NCBI RefSeq assembly: GCF_029625295.1
Contig: NZ_CP121112.1
Location: 1,116,001 to 1,180,000 of the forward strand
DNA length: 64,000 bases
Reading direction: 5' to 3'
From: Flavobacterium gyeonganense
Lineage (GTDB): Bacteria > Bacteroidota > Bacteroidia > Flavobacteriales > Flavobacteriaceae
Below, piece by piece: positions 17,529 through 25,334 of the stretch; position 1 is the stretch's first letter, and the number at the start of each line of letters is the position of its first letter. A model generated the notes under the pieces. The model was not told the origin of the DNA, ran no database searches, and saw only the letters and a program-made list of their open reading frames with translations. Both the position numbers and the translations under genes were made by a program.

Positions 17529-18098
17529 TCAATAACGATGCGCTCGTAAATTATTAAAATCAAAAATTTCATCACTTTCCAAAGCTAATATTCTCGAATT
17601 TAATTCCTCATCATCGTAATTTTGTCTTAAAGAATTTCTTAAATTTTGAATAATATTTTCAGCATAGCCACATTTTTTAGCAAAAAAATCTGCCCCAAAT
17701 TCATTTCTCAATTTAATTTCTTTGTTTCTATCAACGCTATCAAGAATCTTTTCTTTCCACGCTTGCAGAGTTGTAATCTCAGTTCCAAATTCATTTACAA
17801 TATGCCCCATTTCATGAAGAATCACCGCACTAATATCCATATTAACACACAAGTCTTCGTTAATAATTATCAAATATATATCCCTTTCTCCTAATCTTAA
17901 GGATTGTGTATGTCCTGATGTATTATTTATTACAGGATTAAACCTATTAATTAATCTAGCTCTTGCATCAGCTAGTGTAACAATAAAAATTTCATCATTA
18001 ATAACGTCTTGATGATTTTCAAACTCCATCGCATTTATCTCTTCAATATATGGAGCAAAATTGGTATTGGAAACAGTGTTATTGTAAAGGTATTGCAT
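17529..18098 (-). CDS. HExxH zinc metallopeptidase-like protein (first gene of defence-like operon)
   Basis: 189 residues, soluble. AVILHEMGHIVNEFG holds the HExxH zinc motif (H95, E96, H99), and ~34 residues later LRNEFGADFFAKK provides a candidate third ligand (E133) in a context like ImmA/IrrE-type peptidases. The N-terminal part is beta-rich. There is no DNA-binding domain. It is the promoter-proximal gene of five leftward genes spaced 11-21 bp apart. A perfect TACATTTG -7 element lies 57 bp upstream. In phage-defence operons such peptidases can activate or release a partner toxin by cleavage; that role is an inference. Confidence 0.65.
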   Translation of the reverse strand: MQYLYNNTVSNTNFAPYIEEINAMEFENHQDVINDEIFIVTLADARARLINRFNPVINNTSGHTQSLRLGERDIYLIIINEDLCVNMDISAVILHEMGHIVNEFGTEITTLQAWKEKILDSVDRNKEIKLRNEFGADFFAKKCGYAENIIQNLRNSLRQNYDDEELNSRILALESDEIFDFNNLRAHRY

Positions 18099-18154
18099 AA
18101 TATAATTTTAGTAATTTAAGATCATTTCTCTATCGCAATAGTAATAATTTTCTC

Positions 18155-18162
18155 AAATGTAA
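18155..18162 (-). promoter_or_regulatory. putative -7 promoter element of the defence-like operon
   Basis: TACATTTG on the minus strand, matching TAnnTTTG, 57 bp before the peptidase start. No convincing -33 element at the usual spacing. Confidence 0.45.
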
Positions 18163-18251
18163 CGAATCTTTCTATTTTTTATATAATTTCGCAATTAGAC
18201 AAAATAGTTCTCAAAAACTGAGAATACAAAATATAGTGCTTTTGTAGTGCT

Positions 18252-18367
18252 GATTATAGAAATCGGGAAAATTTCAAAAATCAATACAGTACGGACAAGA
18301 CGCACGCTGGTTAGGCGTGTCCTCTTTTTCCGTTGTATTGACGGGCTTTTCCCGAGCCTCTATAATC
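18252..18367. other. long imperfect hairpin (116 nt) of unknown role
   Basis: Nested complementary blocks: GATTATAGA/TCTATAATC, CGGGAAAA/TTTTCCCG, TCAATACA/TGTATTGA, CGGA/TCCG (or GGAC/GTCC), and an inner CACGC-TGGTTAG-GCGTG hairpin. These form one long bulged stem. It is GC-richer than its surroundings and non-coding, and lies between the divergent peptidase operon and the membrane protein gene. It could be a structured RNA, a transfer or replication origin, or a recombination site. No reverse transcriptase or Cas gene is nearby. Confidence 0.6.
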
Positions 18368-18490
18368 AATGTGTTTAAGATGTGACACGCTGATTGTTTC
18401 TACTCTTTCCCACTTTTCACTTCCACAGTACTGTTATTTAATTCACAAGCAATTAAACATTAAGAAGTAATAAACTAATTCTATTATTAA

Positions 18491-19441
18491 ATGGCAGATT
18501 TGACTAAACCAAAGTGGTACAAAAACAAAACTTTACTAATTGTTCTCTTTTTTATTTTACCTCCTTTAGGTATTTACGGAATTATTAAGCGTAAATCCAC
18601 CGGATGGAAAACTGCGCTTTACATTATTCCGGCTACGCTTTTGACTTTCTTTAGCATCTTAGTTGTTGTTACAGCAATATTCATGAATCCATATAAGGAC
18701 GGAATTGATTATTATAATAAACATGATTATATTAAAGCATATAAACAGCTAAAAATGGTTAACTCTGATGATCCCAACTATAATGATGCAATTCTTAAAA
18801 TAAATGAAATAAAGCCTATTATAGATAGCATAACCAAAGAGAAAGAAAACAAGTCAGGCTTTAAAATTAAGACGGCACCTACAAAGGAGACAACAAAAAT
18901 TGATTTAACCAATCTCAAAGAATTTCAAAAAAAATGGTCTGACAGTATTGTAAACAGTTGGGAAGGCTCTTTTATAATTAGGAGTAAATTACTAGCACCT
19001 GACACAATTTATTTTGAATTAAGTAAAGGAGCTACAAAATCATATAATTCAAATAGAAGTCAAAATTTACCAATGTATGAAAGTAATTATAGGAAATCTT
19101 TAAATAATAAATTCGGCAATCTCTATGATTCAGTTAAAACCGTAATTGATTTTATCCCTAATAAGGAACTTGCAAAAAGCAACAATAGCAATGAATGGAC
19201 TCATCCGGTATTAATGAATAGAGGTCTTAAAATTTATAGTGGAAATGAATATTCAAAAGATCTTATAGGAACCCTAAGTTGCAAGTTCAAGAATAAAAAT
19301 GATGGAAATACTTATTATGTCATTTTAAAAAGCAATGGTAGTAGCATTGATATTGTAGAATATGAATTTAGATCTTACTATTGGATTAGAAAAAATGATT
19401 CCAATTATAACAATGCAAATGGAATCACAAAATGTTTTTAA
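18491..19441 (+). CDS. hypothetical membrane-anchored protein
   Basis: 316 residues; I do not recognise a family. Two hydrophobic segments near the N-terminus (about residues 14-31, LLIVLFFILPPLGIYGI, and 42-64) indicate an inner-membrane anchor. A short TPR-like stretch follows (YYNKHDYIKAYKQLKMV), then a Lys-rich linker and a ~190-residue beta-containing soluble domain. It is the only rightward gene in the island body and is divergent from the defence-like operon, with the structured hairpin between them. Its AT-rich codon use resembles the rest of the island. Confidence 0.7.
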   Translation: MADLTKPKWYKNKTLLIVLFFILPPLGIYGIIKRKSTGWKTALYIIPATLLTFFSILVVVTAIFMNPYKDGIDYYNKHDYIKAYKQLKMVNSDDPNYNDAILKINEIKPIIDSITKEKENKSGFKIKTAPTKETTKIDLTNLKEFQKKWSDSIVNSWEGSFIIRSKLLAPDTIYFELSKGATKSYNSNRSQNLPMYESNYRKSLNNKFGNLYDSVKTVIDFIPNKELAKSNNSNEWTHPVLMNRGLKIYSGNEYSKDLIGTLSCKFKNKNDGNTYYVILKSNGSSIDIVEYEFRSYYWIRKNDSNYNNANGITKCF

Positions 19442-19558
19442 GTGAAATTAGCAATAAGCTTAATAATTAATTAAATATTAGTTTTTAATTTCCAAAAAAA
19501 TGCAGGTGGTATGTCTAGCCTAGTTTACATGTCAAATATGTGTCTGATATTTAAAGGT

Positions 19559-19639
19559 GGGGGTACTTATCCCCCGTCAAGCCTAGCAAATACAACAAAA
19601 AGCAAAAAAGGGAATTGTTTAATGCAAATCCCTTTTTTT
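19559..19639 (+). terminator. GC hairpin and rho-independent terminator after the membrane protein gene
   Basis: Two structures lie in the 220-bp gap. The first is a compact GGGGG-TACTTAT-CCCCC hairpin (19559-19575) without a T-tail. The second is AAAAAAGGGA...TCCCTTTTTT (19604-19639), a terminator that can work in both directions. A CTAGCC / GCCTAGC pair also flanks the region. Confidence 0.6.
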
Positions 19640-19661
19640 ACGCTTGTCCCTGCCTAAAATC

Positions 19662-20066
19662 CTAATTAATTTTAATGTTCCTCCCTTTATTCTTTAAAGA
19701 AAACAGCAAATCATCTTGTTGGGTTGAGGTTAAATTAAGTTGTTTAATAAACGATAATAAAATAGCAGGTTTTTTGTCACTCGGTATCACATTTAGATAC
19801 GAATTTAACTTTCTAAATTCTGGTTGAATCTTTTCATAAATTAAATTCTGTATTTCACTTTCTTCTTTAGTTAAATTTGCTTTTGGTAAAATATATGGTA
19901 AAATACCAATTAATAACCTCATTCTTTTTTCATAATCCATTACTGGAAAGTTTCTAACTTCTTTTGAAAATTTTTCTAAAAAGATTGATGTTAATTCCTT
20001 TCTCAAATCAGTACGGATTATATTTTTGGAGCCGACTTTTCTTCCTGCGTTTTTTTGATTGCTCAT
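19662..20066 (-). CDS. hypothetical small basic protein with AT-hook-like N-terminus
   Basis: 134 residues. The N-terminus reads NAGRKVGSKNIIR, an AT-hook-like basic GRKxGS segment also seen at the start of some small terminase or mobilisation accessory proteins. The remainder is helical and Lys/Leu-rich. No family is recognised. Its upstream region carries four iteron-like repeats, so it may be expressed from, or regulated through, that array. Confidence 0.6.
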   Translation of the reverse strand: MSNQKNAGRKVGSKNIIRTDLRKELTSIFLEKFSKEVRNFPVMDYEKRMRLLIGILPYILPKANLTKEESEIQNLIYEKIQPEFRKLNSYLNVIPSDKKPAILLSFIKQLNLTSTQQDDLLFSLKNKGRNIKIN

Positions 20067-20177
20067 AACTTAAATTATTTTAAAATCATAAATTTCTCAA
20101 TCTCGATTTATACCGAGCTCGAAGAGCGTCGGGTTATAGAAATACTTTAATAGATTATATTTACTTTTATATATATC

Positions 20178-20258
20178 CACAAATTTGACAATTAAAGTCC
20201 ACTAATTATACAATCTTTGATTCACTAATTATACAATGTCAATCCACAATTTATACAA
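20178..20258. repeat. iteron-like array, four units at ~22-bp period
   Basis: Units start at 20178 (CACAAATTTGACAA), 20200 (CACTAATTATACAA), 20223 (CACTAATTATACAA) and 20245 (CACAATTTATACAA). The spacings are 22, 23 and 22 bp, two helical turns each. The region is AT-rich and non-coding, between the 206-aa HTH gene and the 134-aa gene. This is the layout of an iteron origin or a multi-site operator. Confidence 0.7.
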
Positions 20259-20279
20259 AATTACAAGTTGAATTTTAAA

Positions 20280-20900
20280 CTAATTTCTAACTTTCCCTAT
20301 ACTTCGAATCACTGAATCGTTAACCATTATTAGATCTGGATATCGATAAAATTCAAGATAACCTTTTTCAAAAAGTTCATTCTTTAGCTTAAAATAATAG
20401 CTTTTTTGTATGTTTAGAATATCCATAATGTACTCTCTTGGCGAAGTGCCATATCCAAGTCTTCTAAATACTCCAATATGAATGTCAAGAAAAAAAAATT
20501 GCATTTCAGTAATTTCTAATTGTTGAGCTACTTCAAAATGATAACACGTGTAGGTTTGAAAGTATTCCTTTTTAGAATTTACATTGGATTGATTTTTCCT
20601 TTCCATATCATGCAGTCTTTCCTTAAAAACATTATAATCACATTTAAAAAAATATTTCCCGTCTTTGAAATAGATGATATTGAGAGTTTCAAATTTTTTC
20701 ATATACACTTTTATTGTGTGACGTGAAATGCCAGATACTTTTTCTAAATATAATATTGATTCCGGAAATGCATCTTTTAAATTTCCTACTCGTTTCCATA
20801 TTATTTCTAATATGACCGCTTCAAGTAATTTAAAAGTTTTGGTTCGAATTAAACAGTGCTGTATGTTTACATATTCTATTTTTTGATTGCATTTTTTCAT
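20280..20900 (-). CDS. hypothetical winged-helix/HTH protein (possible replication or regulatory protein)
   Basis: 206 residues. The N-terminal half has an HTH/winged-helix pattern (KVSGISRHTIKVYMKKFETLNIIYFKDGKYFF), with a second HTH-like stretch near the C-terminus (GTSPREYIMDILNIQKSYYFKLKNELFEKGYLEF). Two tandem winged helices resemble the layout of Rep initiators that bind iterons, and the iteron array begins 22 bp beyond its stop. This is an inference; a transcriptional regulator is equally possible. The gene is 12 bp downstream of the next element gene, so they probably share a transcript. Confidence 0.6.
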   Translation of the reverse strand: MKKCNQKIEYVNIQHCLIRTKTFKLLEAVILEIIWKRVGNLKDAFPESILYLEKVSGISRHTIKVYMKKFETLNIIYFKDGKYFFKCDYNVFKERLHDMERKNQSNVNSKKEYFQTYTCYHFEVAQQLEITEMQFFFLDIHIGVFRRLGYGTSPREYIMDILNIQKSYYFKLKNELFEKGYLEFYRYPDLIMVNDSVIRSIGKVRN

Positions 20901-20912
20901 TACTATTACTCA

Positions 20913-21317
20913 TTACATATTTGCAATACCTTGCAAAAAAGCTATTACAAACTTTGTTTTATTTCTCGGGTTTCTATTCTTGAAATAATACATTTTTAAG
21001 ACCTTGCCAGTAAGTTGCAGTATAAAAAAATCTTTCCTGTCCGTCTTTAAATTTATATTATCTCCAAAGAAACATTCCTCGATCTCTTTGACCATTTTTA
21101 ATCCTGAATGAAGAATTTTAGTTTTTAATTTATCTTCCGGATGTAATTTCACAAATGATTGTACAACGTATTTAATTCCTTTATCTAAAAGCATATCACT
21201 ACTAGATGGCGAAACTCGTAAAAATGGAAATAAAAATTGTTGAGGTTGTAAAGGAATATATACACCTCTGATATTCTCATCCTTGATAAAAATACCAACC
21301 TCAACACTATTTAACAT
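20913..21317 (-). CDS. hypothetical protein of the integrative element
   Basis: 134 residues, no family recognised, no signal peptide or membrane segment. Mixed alpha/beta composition with a basic C-terminal part (YYFKNRNPRNKTKF). Its start overlaps the end of the excisionase-like gene by 11 bp, which argues for translational coupling and a role in the element's own maintenance. Confidence 0.6.
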   Translation of the reverse strand: MLNSVEVGIFIKDENIRGVYIPLQPQQFLFPFLRVSPSSSDMLLDKGIKYVVQSFVKLHPEDKLKTKILHSGLKMVKEIEECFFGDNINLKTDRKDFFILQLTGKVLKMYYFKNRNPRNKTKFVIAFLQGIANM

Positions 21318-21618
21318 TTTGAAAAGATTTATACCTAGGACTTGACAACAAATTTTCTATATCTTCAAGCTTATATCTTACACGTGTTCCTATAAGATAA
21401 CTTGGGAGTATCTTTTTTTCAGAATTACTCCAAGCATGGAGAGTGACTAAGGAAACTCCTAGCTTTTGAGCCGTTTCTTTTCTCGATAATAAAATGCTAG
21501 ACTTTTGAGTTGGATTTTCCTTTTGCTCCTTAATTAGCGTTTGTATTTCCTGTTTAAAACAATCAGAAATAATACTTTTGAATTCGTCTTCCGTTATTCC
21601 TTGTAAAAAAATTGACAT
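21307..21618 (-). CDS. excisionase-like helix-turn-helix protein
   Basis: 103 residues. After an N-terminal helix, residues ~43-95 show a MerR/excisionase-type HTH (LSRKETAQKLGVSLVTLHAWSNSEKKILPSYLIGTRVRYKLEDIENLL). The pattern of an HTH, a wing with GTRVRYK, then a final helix is that of Bacteroidota element-encoded DNA-binding proteins, used as recombination directionality factors or regulators. It lies between the 49-nt palindrome and the element's small genes, near the recombinase, which supports a role in excision. Confidence 0.75.
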   Translation of the reverse strand: MSIFLQGITEDEFKSIISDCFKQEIQTLIKEQKENPTQKSSILLSRKETAQKLGVSLVTLHAWSNSEKKILPSYLIGTRVRYKLEDIENLLSSPRYKSFQNVK

Positions 21619-21862
21619 AACTGAATCACTACTTTTGGTAGATTTTGTTTGAAAATTATAATATTAGTTTTCAAACAGCTTTGTGATTCAAAGGGTGTGT
21701 TACGGAGTAAAGCTGTTACTTAATTAATTCAAATAAATTACATTATTAAAGACTAAACGTATTCGCTTTTGCAATGTGATTATTTGTTTTATAGTAGCAA
21801 AGTAAAATACAATTTAGCAAACATCCAAATTATTTATAAAAAAATATTTTTCAATTATTTGA

Positions 21863-21911
21863 AAATGAGTACTTTATTTAATTTTAATAAAATTAAATAA
21901 AGTACTCATTT
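21863..21911. repeat. 49-nt perfect palindrome (24-bp arms, 1-nt spacer)
   Basis: The left arm begins AAATGAGTACTTTATTTAAT and the right arm is its exact reverse complement, ending AAAGTACTCATTT. It is centred at 21887, 66 bp beyond the recombinase stop and 245 bp before the excisionase-like start. It may act as a factor-independent terminator, a recombinase or regulator binding site, or a DNA cruciform. Confidence 0.8.
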
Positions 21912-21976
21912 AAAAGTTTAAGCATTGTATGTATAGAGTTCGGCTAAACTCGTTACTTCTAAAATTGAATAATAAA

Positions 21977-23277
21977 TTAAGAAATAATTTTCATTTTATT
22001 TTTAGATTTTTTTATCTCTTCTCTCTCTTCCCAATATTTCGAGAGCTTATCAACGTACTCTTTTTGAGTAGTTTTTATGTATTTCATAAACTGGGAGTGA
22101 CTTTTGTGGGTCGTAATTGCCATAATTGTTCTATCGTCGATTTTACCATAATGATTGCTGGCAAATGATCTTCTAAAGCAGTGCGATGCGATTAATTTAT
22201 ATTTTGGATAATAACCTTTTTCTTTTCGATTTGTATCCGGATTTTTTAAGTTCCCTAAAATTACTTCAGTAATTCCTGCCTTTTGACAAACAATTTTTAT
22301 ATAATCATTTAACTTCTGGATTGAAATCGCTTTTGGAAGTTCCCCTCCCTTTTTTCAAGAGTAGCTTTAACCTGACTATGTAATGGAATTTCAACGTTAG
22401 CAGAATTTTTCTCTGTCTCGGATATTATAATCGTATCTTTTGAAAATTGAAATTGATGAATTCGATTAAGATCGGAAACTCTTAAACCAGTCCAGACACC
22501 AAAGATTATCCAGTCTCGTGCATTGCTTAAAGATTCATTACCCGATAAATCTAAATTAAAAATTAAATCAATTTCATTCTCATTAAGAAACGTATCAATA
22601 GGTTCATCTCTAGCAAAACTAAACTTTTTGCTTTCAATATCATTATTAACTTCATATCCCCTTTCTTTTGCTTCTAAAACAAATCCTTTAATCTGGCTTA
22701 TTATTTTTTCAATCATTGTGTTAGAATATTTCAATTCTAACTTTAAATAAGCTGTATAATTTTTATGAAATTCCAAATTTATATCAGTAAGCTTAAATTT
22801 CATATTTTGCTTTTCCTCAAATTCTTTTATCTGTTTTACTGTTGTTCTATATTTTTGAATTGTTCTGTATGATATTTTTTTTCCTGTTTTTAGATTTATT
22901 CTATTTTCAGATTCGTCTGCAAATTTTTCTATAAACGGAACAAAGAAAATTCTGTAATCATTCTCATTAGTAGGTCTTTTATAATGGCTATCAATCAAAC
23001 TACTTAACCACTTTGAATTAATTAGATTTCCATCACTAAAATCTTTATTAAAGCTTTTGATAATAACATTCTTTAGCTCATCAATTCGTGATCTATATAA
23101 TTCTTTAGTTTCATTATCAACCAATGGTTTTAAATCATTCTTCTTATCACTCCATAGTTTTGGATCAATCAAAATATTTGTTCTAGCGTAACAATCTATT
23201 TCACGTCCTTGAATAAATCTAACATAGATATTAGAAGGATTTCCTTTTGTTTTAATATAAAATTTTAAAGTAGCCAT
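21977..23277 (-). pseudogene. tyrosine recombinase/integrase of the island, one frameshift
   Basis: The first frame (23277-22309) holds the N-terminal arm-binding and SAM-like core-binding domains and the first catalytic Arg (WTGLRVSDL). It then runs into nonsense near 22340. The next frame continues perfectly as ELPKAISIQKLNDYIK... and supplies HCFRRS (HxxR), TTHKS (second His) and MKYIK (nucleophile Tyr), stopping at 21977. One added base in the T6 run at 22350-22355 restores ~433 residues, the usual length for Bacteroidota integrases. It lies inside attR and reads leftward, and it would catalyse integration into the tRNA-Met 3' end. A consensus promoter precedes it. Confidence 0.88.
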
Positions 23278-23298
23278 AGCTGTAGATTTTCTCTACTA

Positions 23299-23332
23299 CA
23301 AAAATACAACTTTCCCGACATATTCCCGTCAA
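23299..23332 (-). promoter_or_regulatory. promoter of the integrase gene
   Basis: On the minus strand: TTG (23332-23330), 23-bp spacer, TATTTTTG (23306-23299), 22 bp before the integrase ATG. Confidence 0.55.
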
Positions 23333-23456
23333 AATACTTTATTATATTTTATTAAACTTTGTTTAACCTTTCATTAAACCCAATAATATAAAGGGTTTAC
23401 CTAAATTAAAATGTACGATTTGAAAAGTTTAAAAAAGTGAAATAAAGCAATTATAG

Positions 23457-23474
23457 TCCCGTCCTCGCTACAAA
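23457..23474 (+). repeat. attR: right 18-bp direct repeat
   Basis: TCCCGTCCTCGCTACAAA, identical to the tRNA-Met 3' end at 12419-12436. No tRNA body is attached, so this is the duplicated half-site. Confidence 0.85.
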
Positions 23475-23477
23475 GAT

Positions 23478-23512
23478 AAACCCTTAAACAGTAAATGTTT
23501 AAGGGTTTTTTT
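23478..23512 (+). terminator. rho-independent terminator, likely the original tRNA-Met terminator
   Basis: AAACCCTTAAACA-GTAAA-TGTTTAAGGGTTT stem-loop with T-tail, four bases after attR. In the uninterrupted chromosome it would sit directly behind the tRNA. Confidence 0.75.
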
Positions 23513-24095
23513 ATTGCTTTTTTATATTCAACACTGTTTCGGATCCTATTAATTCAATTTTTTTTTAGACAAGCCAGATGCATCAAAGTTAGCAGCGAAA
23601 GCTTTCGAGATTGTAAATCAACTCCCGAGGTACTATTTTAAAGTGACAAAATATAACTTGCATATTAAAAATCATTAACTCTTACGGCTTAATTTTAGCG
23701 AGGCTGAAATTCAATAAATGAACCTGCTAATTACTTCCAAAAACTTACCAGACGTTCTCTTACCCCTTTATTACAGTATTCAACATACCAGATGTTTCTA
23801 TCTTAAGTCCTGAATATTCTAAAAATTCTTCGATTGAGATCATCTGGCATACTGTGTAGTCCTAAAATAACTATACAGATTATTTTTTAACACTTATGAA
23901 TCACAAAAACGCAAACCTTTATCTTACAAATACTTACATAAAAAAATAAACAATTTAACTTTTTACAACTATTTTTAAAAAAACTATCAGTTTTTTTTCA
24001 TTAATTCGTATTTCTTTTAACAAGTATTAACATTTAATTATGTTAATTAAAATTATAGCTATAACTGACAACATAATTCTTTTAAAAAACTATAA
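23513..24095. other. intergenic region without a recognisable gene
   Basis: No open frame of note. Minor features: a 12-bp palindrome CGAAAGCTTTCG (23596-23607) and two similar TACCAGACGTTCTCT / TACCAGATGTTTCTA segments (~23747 and ~23789). The last 200 bp are very AT-rich and probably hold the promoter of the next gene. Confidence 0.5.
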
Positions 24096-25175
24096 ATGAA
24101 ATTAAAATTACTATTGATAATTATTTTCATAATAAACTCTTTGTGTAAAGCACAAAACAGTAATACTTTTTTAGGCCAAAATGCGGGATCAACAGGTATT
24201 AATAACACATTTATAGGCAGAGATTCCGGTAAAACAAATACTGGAAATTACAACGTATTTACAGGATACAGGACAGGAGTAAATAATGGAGGTTCACAAA
24301 ATTTATTTATAGGCCATGATGCAGGTCAATATAATTTGAGTGGACAGCGAAATGTATTTTTAGGAGCCAAATCTGGAACAACTAATTCAGTGGGATCCTA
24401 TAATGTTTTTGCGGGATATGAATCTGGATATAACAATAAAGGAAATCAAAATATCTTCATTGGACATGAATCTGGCTTTAATAATAATTCTGGTAATAAT
24501 AATATATTTACAGGGCGTGAAGCCGGATACAACAACACTATTGGAAACTATAACATTTTTACAGGTGATGAATCTGGCCAAGCTAATCTTGATGGATACG
24601 GAAATACATTTATGGGACGACAATCCGGATACCATAACTCTGCCGGCAGTTATAATTTATATTTGGGATACAAAGCCGGATATACTAATATTTCAGGTTC
24701 TAATAATATTTTTTTAGGATATAATGCTGGTGAATCTGAATTAGGAAGCAATCGCCTTTACATTGATAATACAGGAACTTCAACACCTCTTATTTACGGA
24801 AAATTTGATACCGATCAAGTAGGAATAAACACCAATGTAATCCCAGCAGGCTATGCCATGGCCGTAAAAGGAAAATTTATTACGGAAGAAATAAAAGTTC
24901 AGACTTATGCTAACTGGCCGGACTTTGTATTTAAAAAAGAGTACCCTCTGCCTTCTATAAATGAAGTAGAAAAGCATATTAAAGAAAAAGGACATTTACC
25001 AAATATTCCATCAGCCAGTGAGGTTTCTGAAAACGGAATTTTATTAGGTGAAATGAATGCCAAACTACTTCAAAAAATTGAAGAACTCACCCTTTACATT
25101 ATTCAACAGGAAAAACGATTTAATGATCAGGAAGCACGCCTGAAAAAATTAGAAGCAGAGATATCTTTGAAATAA
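24096..25175 (+). CDS. secreted YadA-head-like repeat protein with C-terminal coiled coil (copy 1)
   Basis: 359 residues with an N-terminal signal peptide (hydrophobic stretch then CKAQ). Residues ~22-215 are about 15 short repeats of the kind NxFxGxxAGxxN, separated by S/TGNYN links. This is the left-handed beta-roll motif of trimeric autotransporter head domains. A conserved region follows (GKFDTDQVGINTNVIP and AVKGKFITEEIKVQ), then a C-terminal helical segment LLQKIEELTLYIIQQEKR predicted as coiled coil. It has no membrane anchor domain, so it is likely secreted or surface-attached through another system. A paralogue (41611-42918) flanks the other side of the RHS locus with a nearly identical C-terminal part. 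Confidence 0.75.
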   Translation: MKLKLLLIIIFIINSLCKAQNSNTFLGQNAGSTGINNTFIGRDSGKTNTGNYNVFTGYRTGVNNGGSQNLFIGHDAGQYNLSGQRNVFLGAKSGTTNSVGSYNVFAGYESGYNNKGNQNIFIGHESGFNNNSGNNNIFTGREAGYNNTIGNYNIFTGDESGQANLDGYGNTFMGRQSGYHNSAGSYNLYLGYKAGYTNISGSNNIFLGYNAGESELGSNRLYIDNTGTSTPLIYGKFDTDQVGINTNVIPAGYAMAVKGKFITEEIKVQTYANWPDFVFKKEYPLPSINEVEKHIKEKGHLPNIPSASEVSENGILLGEMNAKLLQKIEELTLYIIQQEKRFNDQEARLKKLEAEISLK

Positions 25176-25334
25176 TCCTGCATTAGTATTATTACTTTAC
25201 TAGTAGTATCTTATTTAATATTTATAAAGCGATTTATATTGATTCCGGTGAAAAAAATGCAATTGAACAGTAATATCTTCTTTTAAAAAGAAAACATAAA
25301 ATTTCAAGTTCCCTATTCCATTAGCTCCATAATT

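Larger units (their letters stand above)
12419..23474. mobile_element. 11-kb tRNA-Met-integrated genomic island with tyrosine recombinase
   Basis: Bounded by identical 18-bp direct repeats (attL in the intact tRNA-Met 3' end, attR at 23457). The recombinase gene sits ~180 bp inside attR, as is usual for tRNA-targeted elements. Inside are an excisionase-like HTH gene, three small genes of unknown role, an iteron array, a 49-nt palindrome, a structured hairpin, a membrane protein gene, and a five-gene operon that looks like a defence system. No relaxase, coupling protein or type IV secretion gene is present, so it is not a self-transmissible ICE. It may be mobilisable, phage-satellite-like, or a defence island moved by its recombinase. 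The content is visibly more AT-rich than the flanks. Confidence 0.88.

Noticed and set aside
18252..18367. Retron or group II intron RNA.
   Set aside because: No reverse transcriptase gene is present within the island or nearby, and the inner loop does not show intron domain V features that I can recognise.
19559..19575. GGGGG-TACTTAT-CCCCC hairpin as an oriT nick site.
   Set aside because: There is no relaxase in the element, and a five-pair hairpin alone is not enough to call an origin of transfer.
12419..23474. Self-transmissible conjugative element (ICE) or complete prophage.
   Set aside because: No relaxase, coupling ATPase, type IV secretion, capsid, terminase large subunit or tail genes are found in the 11 kb.
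23596..23607. Perfect CGAAAGCTTTCG palindrome near attR as a recombination site.
   Set aside because: It lies outside the att repeats, is short, and has no second copy near attL.
24150..24760. Regularly spaced short repeats that could suggest a CRISPR-like or minisatellite array (also 41700-42450).
   Set aside because: The repeats are in frame and encode degenerate NxFxGxxAG beta-roll units of a secreted protein; DNA identity between units is low and there are no unique spacers of fixed length.
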